Source: Polaromonas sp.
Lineage (GTDB): Bacteria; Pseudomonadota; Gammaproteobacteria; Burkholderiales; Burkholderiaceae_C
NCBI GenBank assembly: GCA_013823635.1
Contig: PNML01000017.1
Coordinates: 1 to 44,237 of the forward strand
Length of the DNA stretch: 44,237 bases
Direction: 5' to 3'
In this document: positions 38,320 to 44,237 of the stretch, piece after piece
How the letters are laid out: the number at the start of each line of letters is the position of its first letter
Numbering within the stretch: the stretch's first letter is position 1
Translations under genes and position numbers: made by a program
Notes under the pieces: model-generated
Databases searched by the model: none
What the model was told of the DNA's origin: nothing
The model's input: the letters and a program-made list of their open reading frames with translations, nothing else

Positions 38320-39675
38320 TCACGGTGCATGCCCGGTGCCCAACAACAGCTCCAGGCTGGACTCGTAGTGCCTCGCCAGCTGCTCAAAGGCATCCAGCAC
38401 GGTCTCGCTGCTGTCCTCGATCACCGCCAGCCCCGCCGCAGGCTGGGCTCGCCCGGCGCCCGGCACCAGGCCATCACACGCATGCACCAGCGCCAGCCAG
38501 TTGGCCCCTGCGGCGGCCAGGGCGGCCTGGATGTCGGGGTTGCTGAGCGGCAGGCGGTTGAGGTCGCGCATCACCCCCTCGAACTCGGCCTGGGTGGCCG
38601 CCTGCTCGCTGGCGCACAGTGGTGCCAGCGCCACGGGCCACCAGCAACGCAGCAGCGCCAGCTTGGCATAGCGCTGGCTGAGCATGCGCTGGCGGCCCAC
38701 GGTGGTCAGCCACTGGAAAGGGCCAGCCCCACCTTCGGGCTGCAACAGGGCGGTCAAAGCGTCGGCGGCAGCCAGCAAGCGCTCCGAGCACTCGTTCAGG
38801 TGCAGCAACTCGCCGCTGGTGGGCTCGGGGGTCCGGCGTTGCCCCGGTGGTGGCGGACGAACCGCTTCCTCCAGCTGTGCCCAGGCGCGCTGCACCTGGG
38901 CCAATGAGGCGCGCTGGGCGGGTGCACCCAGGTGCTGGTCCAGCTGGTCCAGCGTGTCCTGCACGCGCGCGGCGGTGCGCTGGAGAGCATCCCGGCTGGC
39001 CGCACCCCGGCGGCCTGTCTGGCGCAGCACCTGCCATTTGGCCAAACGCTGCGACAGCATGCGCAGTTGCGCACAGCGGTTGACCCGTTCAGCGTGCTGC
39101 GCCGCACCCAACACCTGCCGGGCCAGCTCCCCCAGCCGCTGGCTGTGGTTCATGGAGGCGTTGCGCAGCAGGCGAAAGGCCTGTTCGTCGGTCATGTCCT
39201 GCGATTGCATCAGCAGGCCTTTGGCCTTGTCCACCGCCACCCGCTCCTGCCAGCGGTGGGTGAGGTCGGCGCAGCGTTGGCGCAGGCCTTGTTCTGCACC
39301 AAACCTGGCCTGGGCGGCGGCCAGGCGAGCCGGCCAGGCCGCCACCGGTTCACCCGGCACCAGCCAGTCGTGCACACCGGCGGCCACCGCCTGTGCCAGG
39401 GCGGCGGGCTCGGGCTGCGCCACCAGCAACAGCACCGGCCGGGGCGCCTGTTCGGCCAGTTGGCGCAGAGCCTGCAGCAGCCCGTCGCTCACCGCACGCA
39501 CCCACACGACAACCCCATCTGGTGCATGTTGGGTGACGGCATGCACCAGTTCGCTGCCATCGGTCAGCGTACAGGGCACCGACACCCCTGCCGCGGTCAG
39601 CCGCTGGCACCACTCGGCCACGGCGGAATCGATACCCACACCCGCATCGGGCGACAAAAGCACCACGTTTTTCAT
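38320..39675 (-). CDS. ANTAR regulator with pseudo-receiver and two P-box (PilJ/NarX-like) modules
   Basis: A protein of about 451 residues. Residues 1-125 resemble the receiver of NasT-type regulators but lack an aspartate at the phosphorylation position (PDGVVVWVRA). An ANTAR RNA-binding domain follows (about 133-191: DKAKGLLMQSQDMTDEQAFR). The C-terminal half has two PilJ/NarX-N-like segments whose P-box cores are RCAQLRMLSQRLAK (about 200-213) and TVGRQRMLSQRYAK (about 325-338). In NarX and NarQ the P-box binds nitrate in the periplasm; here there is no signal or membrane helix, so the module would sense in the cytoplasm. The ATG at 39675 follows AGAGGGG; a GTG at 39681 is possible. It is divergent from nirB. 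No nasS gene is visible. Confidence 0.85.
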   Translation of the reverse strand: MKNVVLLSPDAGVGIDSAVAEWCQRLTAAGVSVPCTLTDGSELVHAVTQHAPDGVVVWVRAVSDGLLQALRQLAEQAPRPVLLLVAQPEPAALAQAVAAGVHDWLVPGEPVAAWPARLAAAQARFGAEQGLRQRCADLTHRWQERVAVDKAKGLLMQSQDMTDEQAFRLLRNASMNHSQRLGELARQVLGAAQHAERVNRCAQLRMLSQRLAKWQVLRQTGRRGAASRDALQRTAARVQDTLDQLDQHLGAPAQRASLAQVQRAWAQLEEAVRPPPPGQRRTPEPTSGELLHLNECSERLLAAADALTALLQPEGGAGPFQWLTTVGRQRMLSQRYAKLALLRCWWPVALAPLCASEQAATQAEFEGVMRDLNRLPLSNPDIQAALAAAGANWLALVHACDGLVPGAGRAQPAAGLAVIEDSSETVLDAFEQLARHYESSLELLLGTGHAP

Positions 39676-39752
39676 GCGCACACCCCTCTTTTCAAGCCCG
39701 ACACAACCAAAACCTCACCCAACGCCCAGAAACACCACAGACGCCGAAAACC

Positions 39753-39768
39753 TGGCACAGCGCTTGCT
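39753..39768 (+). promoter_or_regulatory. Sigma-54 promoter of nirB
   Basis: TGGCACAGCGCTTGCT matches the -24/-12 consensus almost perfectly (TGGCAC-N5-TTGCT). Transcription would start near 39779, about 200 bases before the nirB ATG. Confidence 0.8.
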
Positions 39769-39822
39769 TTGCAACGTGCACAGCGCGACAAGCGTTCGTC
39801 CATCGACACCATCCGAGACCAG

Positions 39823-39840
39823 GGGCACAACGGCGTGTTC
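39823..39840 (+). promoter_or_regulatory. Hexaloop hairpin in the nirB leader
   Basis: A 6-bp stem (two G-U) closes loop AACGGC (39829-39834), the same loop as in the nrtA and NarK leaders. Its left arm overlaps 39818-39825, which can instead pair with 39864-39871 (8 bp). The latter overlaps a strong 7-bp hairpin at 39856-39873, so the leader can adopt alternative folds. Confidence 0.45.
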
Positions 39841-39924
39841 ACTGGGGATTGTGTGGCACCAGACCCCTGGTGCTCACCCAGAGTCATTCTGGGCTGGTTC
39901 GCCATTCCTCATTTTTTTTGATCT

Positions 39925-39960
39925 GCGGCTCAAGCACGGGCTTGCGCGCACCCTTTTTTT
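39925..39960 (+). terminator. Possible attenuator terminator before nirB
   Basis: A 5-bp stem CAAGC/GCTTG (39931-39935 with 39940-39944), extended across a bulge by GCG/CGC, is followed six bases later by seven T. It lies just before the nirB ribosome site. It could be the terminator governed by the leader hexaloop, but the stem is modest. Confidence 0.4.
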
Positions 39961-39979
39961 CCTTCTAGGAGCAGTTCTC

Positions 39980-42430
39980 ATGAAAAAACCCAAACTGATC
40001 ATGATTGGCAATGGCATGGCCGGCGTGCGCACCCTCGAAGAGCTGCTGAAAATTGCCCCCGATCTGTACGACATCACCGTCTTCGGTGCCGAGCCCCACC
40101 CCAACTACAACCGCATCTTGCTGTCGCCCGTGCTGGCGGGTGAGCAGACGCTCGACGAAATCGTCCTGAACGACTGGAGCTGGTACACCGACAACCACAT
40201 CACGCTGCACGCGGGCTGGAAAGTCACGGCGGTGGACCGGGTGCGCCGCCAGGTGCACGCCACCAACGCCGCTGGCGAGACCCTGTGCGCCGAGTACGAC
40301 CGCCTGCTGATGGCCACGGGCTCCAACCCCTTCATCCTGCCCATTCCGGGCAAAGACCTGCAAGGGGTGCTGGCCTACCGCGACATCGCCGACACGCAGG
40401 CCATGATCGACGCCGCCCGCACCTACAAGCACGCGGTCGTCATCGGCGGCGGCCTGCTGGGGCTGGAGGCGGCCAACGGCCTGATGAAGCGCGGCATGAC
40501 CGTCAGCGTGGTGCATGTGGCGCCCTGGCTCATGGAACGCCAGCTCGACGACGTGGCCGGCAAGATGCTGCAGCAATCGCTGCAGGCGCGGGGCATGAAC
40601 TTCCTGATCGGTGCACAAACGCAGGAGCTGGTGGGCGGCGACGATGGCCGCGTCAAGGCCATCCGCTTCAAGGACGGCACCGAATTGCCGGCCGACCTGG
40701 TGGTCATGGCCGTGGGCATTCGCCCCAACACCGAGCTGGCCGAGTCCATGCGGCTGAACGTGAACCGCGGCATCGTGGTCAGCGACACCATGCAAACCAC
40801 CACCGACCCCCGCATCTACGCCGTGGGCGAGTGCGCGGCCCACCGGGGCATTGCCTACGGCCTGGTGGCCCCGCTGTTCGAGCAGGGCAAGGTGCTGGCC
40901 AACCACCTGGCCGAGTTTGGCATTGGCCGCTACACCGGCTCACTGACGTCCACCAAACTCAAGGTCACGGGCATTGACCTGTTCAGCGCGGGCAACTTCA
41001 CCGGGGGCGAGGGCACCGAAGAAGTGGTCATGAGCGACCCCGCCGGTGGCGTGTACAAAAAGCTGGTCATCAAGGACGACAAGCTGGTGGGCGCCTGCCT
41101 GTACGGCGACACCGTGGACGGCAGCTGGTACTTCAAGCTGCTGCGCGAGGGCCGCAGCGTCAAGGACATCCGCGACAAGCTCATGTTCGGCGAGTCCAAC
41201 ATCGGCGACGTGGGCCACCAGGGCCACAACAAGGCCGCCGCCATGGCCGACAGCGACGAGGTCTGCGGCTGCAACGGCGTGACCAAGGGCGCCATCTGCA
41301 AAGCCATCAAGGACAAAGGCCTGTTCACCCTGGACGAGGTGCGCAAACACACCAAGGCCAGCGCCAGCTGCGGCTCGTGCACGGGCTTGGTGGAACAAAT
41401 TTTGATGTTCACCGCCGGTGGCGACTACTCGGCCACCCCCAAGATGAAGGCCATGTGCGGCTGCACCACCCACGGCCACCAGGCGGTGCGCGAGGCCATC
41501 CGCGACAGCAAGATCCTGACCATTGCCGACGTGTTCAAGCTGCTGGAGTGGAAAACCCCCAACGGCTGCGCCACCTGCCGCCCCGCCGTCAACTACTACC
41601 TCATCAGCACCTGGCCCAAAGAGGCCAAGGACGACCCGCAAAGCCGCTTCATCAACGAGCGCAGCCACGCCAACATCCAGAAGGACGGCACCTACAGCGT
41701 CATCCCGCGCATGTGGGGCGGCGAAACCACCGCCAGCGAGCTGCGCCGCATTGCCGACGCGGTGGACAAGTACAACATCCCCACCGTCAAGGTCACGGGC
41801 GGCCAGCGCATCGACCTGCTGGGGGTGAAAAAGGAAGACCTGGTCAACGTCTGGAAGGACATCGGCATGCCCAGCGGCCACGCCTACGCCAAGGCGCTGC
41901 GCACCGTCAAAACCTGCGTGGGCTCCGAGTGGTGCCGCATGGGCACCCAGGACAGCACCCAGATGGGCAAAGACCTGGAGCGCGCCATGTGGCGCATGTA
42001 TGCCCCGCACAAGGTGAAGTTCGCGGTGTCGGGCTGCCCGCGCAACTGCGCCGAGGCCGGCATCAAGGACGTGGGCGTGATCGGCGTGGACAGCGGCTGG
42101 GAGATGTACATCGCTGGCAACGGCGGCATCAAGACCGAGGTGGCGCACTTCTTCGTGAAGGTGAAAACCGCCGAAGAGGTGCTGGAGTACACCGGCGCGT
42201 TCTGCGAGCTGTACCGCCAGGAAGGCTGGTACCTGGAGCGCACGGTGCACTACGTCAACCGCGTGGGCCTGGACTACGTGAAAAAGCGCATCCTGGAAGA
42301 CGAAGCCGGCCGCAAAGCGCTGTGGGCCCAACTGCAGTTTGCGCTGGACGGCGAGCCAGACCCCTGGTTCGAGTTCGACAAAGCCAGCGTGGACACCCGC
42401 CAGTTCGAGGTCCTGCAGCCCGCCAGCTGA
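39980..42430 (+). CDS. nirB: Assimilatory nitrite reductase large subunit, NAD(P)H-dependent
   Basis: An 816-residue enzyme reducing nitrite to ammonium. The FAD/NAD(P)H module (IGNGMAGVRTLEELL and VVIGGGLLGLEAANGL) spans about 1-400. Two BFD-like [2Fe-2S] regions follow (CGCNGV/SCGSC and CGCTTHG/CATC, about 425-545). The sulfite/nitrite reductase half has siroheme-[4Fe-4S] ligands Cys646, Cys652, Cys686 and Cys690 (CVGSEWC, CPRNC). The ATG at 39980 has AGGAG upstream; the frame is open far upstream but only as a shadow of the divergent ANTAR gene. Partner subunit nirD follows after one inserted gene. Confidence 0.97.
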   Translation: MKKPKLIMIGNGMAGVRTLEELLKIAPDLYDITVFGAEPHPNYNRILLSPVLAGEQTLDEIVLNDWSWYTDNHITLHAGWKVTAVDRVRRQVHATNAAGETLCAEYDRLLMATGSNPFILPIPGKDLQGVLAYRDIADTQAMIDAARTYKHAVVIGGGLLGLEAANGLMKRGMTVSVVHVAPWLMERQLDDVAGKMLQQSLQARGMNFLIGAQTQELVGGDDGRVKAIRFKDGTELPADLVVMAVGIRPNTELAESMRLNVNRGIVVSDTMQTTTDPRIYAVGECAAHRGIAYGLVAPLFEQGKVLANHLAEFGIGRYTGSLTSTKLKVTGIDLFSAGNFTGGEGTEEVVMSDPAGGVYKKLVIKDDKLVGACLYGDTVDGSWYFKLLREGRSVKDIRDKLMFGESNIGDVGHQGHNKAAAMADSDEVCGCNGVTKGAICKAIKDKGLFTLDEVRKHTKASASCGSCTGLVEQILMFTAGGDYSATPKMKAMCGCTTHGHQAVREAIRDSKILTIADVFKLLEWKTPNGCATCRPAVNYYLISTWPKEAKDDPQSRFINERSHANIQKDGTYSVIPRMWGGETTASELRRIADAVDKYNIPTVKVTGGQRIDLLGVKKEDLVNVWKDIGMPSGHAYAKALRTVKTCVGSEWCRMGTQDSTQMGKDLERAMWRMYAPHKVKFAVSGCPRNCAEAGIKDVGVIGVDSGWEMYIAGNGGIKTEVAHFFVKVKTAEEVLEYTGAFCELYRQEGWYLERTVHYVNRVGLDYVKKRILEDEAGRKALWAQLQFALDGEPDPWFEFDKASVDTRQFEVLQPAS

Positions 42431-42458
42431 TGGCGTCGCGCCACTGCCCACACCCACC

Positions 42459-43250
42459 ATGCTGCGCCGACACCTGCTCCTGTCCACCTGTGCCCTGGCC
42501 CTGCCCTTGCGGGCCCAGGCAATGGACCTGGCCGATGCCATCAACCAGGCCGGTCGCCAGCGCATGCTCAGCCAGCGCATGGCCAAGGCATGGCTGGCTT
42601 TGGCGCAGGGCACCGAGCCGGTGGCGGCCAAGGCGGTGCTGAACAAGTCCATGGCCTTGTTCGAGCGCCAGCTGGCAGACCTGCAGGCCCAGGCACCCAC
42701 CACCGAGTTGCGCCAGACCTACCAGCAACTGGACGCGGCCTGGCGCGACTACCAGCGCGTGCTGCTCGGCCACGATGCCGCCGGTGGACCGCGCAAGGCA
42801 CAGGCCAACGCCGTGCTGGCCGCCGACGCCACGGTGCTGGCCCTGGCCCACCAGGGCACGGTGCAGTACGAGGCGGTGTTGGCCAAACCCGTGGGCAAGC
42901 TGGTGAACCTGGCCGGGCGCCAGCGCATGCTCAGCCAGCGCATGGCCAAGCTCTACCTGGCCGCCAGCCTGGCCGGACAGACCCCGGCGGCGGCGGCCGA
43001 CATGGCGCAGTCGCGCACCGAGTTCGTCACCGCCATGGCCACCCTGCGCCAGGCACCGCAAACCACCGCCCGCATCCAGGACGCCCTGCAACTGGCCGAC
43101 GGGCAATGGGTGTTCTTCGACGCCGCCTTGCAACGCCTGCACGGCCAACCGCGCAGCGCCAAAGCGGGCAGCGAGGTGTTTGTGACCAGCGAGAACCTGC
43201 TCAGCGTCATGGACATGGTCACGGGCCTGTACAGCGGCATCAGCGCCTGA
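42459..43250 (+). CDS. Exported protein with two P-box (PilJ/NarX-like) modules
   Basis: A 263-residue protein with a Sec signal peptide (MLRRHLLLST, core to residue 20, cleavage near AQA-MD). It contains two copies of a helical module, each starting with a P-box-like core: INQAGRQRMLSQRMAK at 28-43 and VNLAGRQRMLSQRMAK at 149-164. The pattern resembles the NarX/NarQ nitrate-binding helix and PilJ N-terminal domains, but no membrane helix, HAMP or output domain follows. It sits between nirB and nirD, 28 bases after nirB, with no strong ribosome site (probably coupled). It may bind nitrate or nitrite in the periplasm; this is inference, and its partner is unknown. Confidence 0.8.
   Translation: MLRRHLLLSTCALALPLRAQAMDLADAINQAGRQRMLSQRMAKAWLALAQGTEPVAAKAVLNKSMALFERQLADLQAQAPTTELRQTYQQLDAAWRDYQRVLLGHDAAGGPRKAQANAVLAADATVLALAHQGTVQYEAVLAKPVGKLVNLAGRQRMLSQRMAKLYLAASLAGQTPAAAADMAQSRTEFVTAMATLRQAPQTTARIQDALQLADGQWVFFDAALQRLHGQPRSAKAGSEVFVTSENLLSVMDMVTGLYSGISA
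42548..42950 (+). repeat. Internal 40-bp direct repeat encoding the P-box
   Basis: Bases 42548-42587 and 42911-42950 are identical at 39 of 40 positions (33 consecutive) and lie 363 bp apart in the same frame. A 24-bp part of this core recurs on the minus strand at 38671-38694, in the second P-box of the ANTAR gene. Confidence 0.85.
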
Positions 43251-43321
43251 TTTTTACGAAAAATCGGCCTCCAACGCTTTTATTCATTCAACAGTCAGCT
43301 ACATAAACAGAGGAAACCACC

Positions 43322-43708
43322 ATGACCACCTGGAAAGCCATTTGCAAGGTTGAAGACATCCCCACCCTGGGCTCGCGCCGCGTGGCGCGCGCCGTGGGGC
43401 TCGATGTGGCCGTCTTCAGGAACAGCGAGAACGAGGTGTTTGCCCTGCTCGACCGCTGCCCCCACAAAGGCGGCCCCCTGAGCCAGGGCATTGTGTTTGG
43501 CCAGAGCGTGGCATGCCCCTTGCATAACTGGACCATCGGCCTGTGCACCGGCCAGGCCGCCGCCCCCGATGAAGGCCAGACCTCCGCCTTCACCGTCAAG
43601 GTGGACAACGGCCTGGTGTTCCTGAGCGAAGAAGAACTGGCCAGCGTGGGCACCGACCTCACCCGCCCCGAGGCAGGTCCCAAGCCCTGCCGCAGCGCCT
43701 GCGCCTGA
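43322..43708 (+). CDS. nirD: Nitrite reductase small subunit, Rieske type
   Basis: A 128-residue Rieske-like protein that pairs with NirB. The ligand motifs are CPHKGG (Cys46, His48) and CPLHNW (Cys65, His68), so a [2Fe-2S] cluster should be bound. The core length is normal; the C terminus has a short Pro/Cys tail (GPKPCRSACA). AGGAAA precedes the ATG at 43322. It is separated from nirB by the P-box protein gene and followed after 92 bases by the nitrate reductase gene. Confidence 0.95.
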   Translation: MTTWKAICKVEDIPTLGSRRVARAVGLDVAVFRNSENEVFALLDRCPHKGGPLSQGIVFGQSVACPLHNWTIGLCTGQAAAPDEGQTSAFTVKVDNGLVFLSEEELASVGTDLTRPEAGPKPCRSACA

Positions 43709-43800
43709 CCCCGAGCACACGCCAGCCCCCGCCCCACCGCAGTCCACCCGATTCACCGCGCGCCCCGTTGCCCATGCACGACCCACTGGAGACACCCACC

Positions 43801-44237
43801 ATGCCGTTGCAAACCACCCGTTCCACCTGCCCCTACTGCGGCGTGGGCTGTGGCGTGTTGATCGAGTCGCGGGGTGAGCACATCGTCAACGTCGTGGGCG
43901 ACCCCGAGCACCCCGCCAACCGCGGCCGCCTGTGCAGCAAAGGCTCCACCCTGGCGTTGACCGCCAGCGCCCCCATTTACCGCCAGACCCGCCTGTTGCA
44001 ACCCCTGCAGCGGCTGCAGCGCGGTGGCCCCACCAGCCCCATCAGCTGGGATGCCGCCCAGACCCTGCTCGCCCAGCGCCTGGCCGACACCGTGCGCACG
44101 CATGGCCCCGACGCGGTGGGCCTGTACGTCAGCGGCCAACTGCTGACGGAAGACTATTACGTGTTCAACAAGCTGGCCAAAGGCCTGCTGGGCACCAACA
44201 ACATCGACACCAACTCCCGCCTGTGCATGAGCAGTGC
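43801..44237 (+). CDS. nasA: Assimilatory nitrate reductase catalytic subunit, 5' part
   Basis: The first 145 residues of a molybdopterin-dependent nitrate reductase; the gene runs off the window. The N-terminal [4Fe-4S] site is Cys10, Cys13, Cys17 and Cys45 (CPYCGVGC and GRLCSKG). The molybdopterin region has ISWDAAQTLLAQRLAD and TNSRLCMSSA near the end. The ATG at 43801 has GGAG nine bases upstream. It reduces nitrate to nitrite for NirBD. The symbol nasA follows enteric/Pseudomonas usage; nasC is also used. Confidence 0.93.
   Translation, partial: MPLQTTRSTCPYCGVGCGVLIESRGEHIVNVVGDPEHPANRGRLCSKGSTLALTASAPIYRQTRLLQPLQRLQRGGPTSPISWDAAQTLLAQRLADTVRTHGPDAVGLYVSGQLLTEDYYVFNKLAKGLLGTNNIDTNSRLCMSS

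Noticed and set aside
39779-39822. A P1 partner hairpin for the nirB leader hexaloop
   Set aside because: I checked six-base loops with A1 and G4 in this stretch and found none closed by a stem of four or more pairs. An AGCGC/GCGTT stem exists, but its loop is GACAA.
39856-39873. GCACCAG/CTGGTGC inverted repeat as an NtrC site
   Set aside because: The half-sites are eight bases apart rather than five and lie downstream of the predicted nirB start. It is better explained as an RNA hairpin.
38684-39979. An upstream extension of the nirB frame by 432 codons
   Set aside because: The extension is antisense to the ANTAR gene and has low-complexity Arg/Ser composition. The start at 39980 has a ribosome site and the normal NirB N terminus.

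Overview
The window is a high-GC bacterial chromosome segment most like Betaproteobacteria, order Burkholderiales, probably family Comamonadaceae. The clues are the separate nuoC and nuoD genes, the conserved tpiA-secG-tRNA-Leu-nuoA..N-DUF2818 order, the neighbouring rpsO-pnp pair, and a nitrate-assimilation cluster of the beta/gamma-proteobacterial type. I see no mobile element, CRISPR array or rRNA. Taxonomy is inferred from gene content and order only.

Region 1 (1-6800): the 3' end of an amino-acid ABC-importer ATPase translationally coupled to a Cds1-like PLP enzyme; a convergent pair of exported methionine sulfoxide reductases (msrB-msrA); an MsbA-type ABC exporter; glutamate dehydrogenase; and DUF1178. 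Region 2 (6800-24630, minus strand): a housekeeping block read right to left as quinone oxidoreductase, tpiA, secG, tRNA-Leu(GAG), the 14 genes of respiratory complex I (nuoA to nuoN), DUF2818 and a Nudix hydrolase. Region 3 (24640-30091, minus strand): pnp, rpsO, an orphan periplasmic binding protein and tsaD.

Region 4 (30174-end) is the most interesting part: a nitrate-assimilation island. It holds a NIT-ANTAR regulator (NasR type), an ABC nitrate importer (nrtA-nrtB-nrtC), a NarK-family nitrate/nitrite transporter, a PP2C phosphatase-Ser/Thr kinase fusion, a second ANTAR protein with an unusual C-terminal pair of NarX/PilJ-type P-box modules, nirB, an exported protein made of two P-box modules, nirD, and the start of the assimilatory nitrate reductase gene, which runs off the end.

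The control layer of this island can be read in the DNA. Sigma-54 -24/-12 elements precede nasR, nrtA, the NarK gene and nirB, and a perfect NtrC-type dyad lies upstream of the nrtA promoter. The nrtA leader then encodes two hexaloop hairpins (loops AATGGC and AACGGC, both with A1 and G4), the second overlapping the left arm of a rho-independent terminator. This is the layout expected for ANTAR-dependent antitermination. The model is that nitrogen limitation (NtrC/sigma-54) starts transcripts and nitrate or nitrite (NIT-ANTAR, perhaps also the P-box ANTAR protein) lets them continue. The function of the duplicated P-box proteins is not established and is the best candidate here for an undescribed sensing module.
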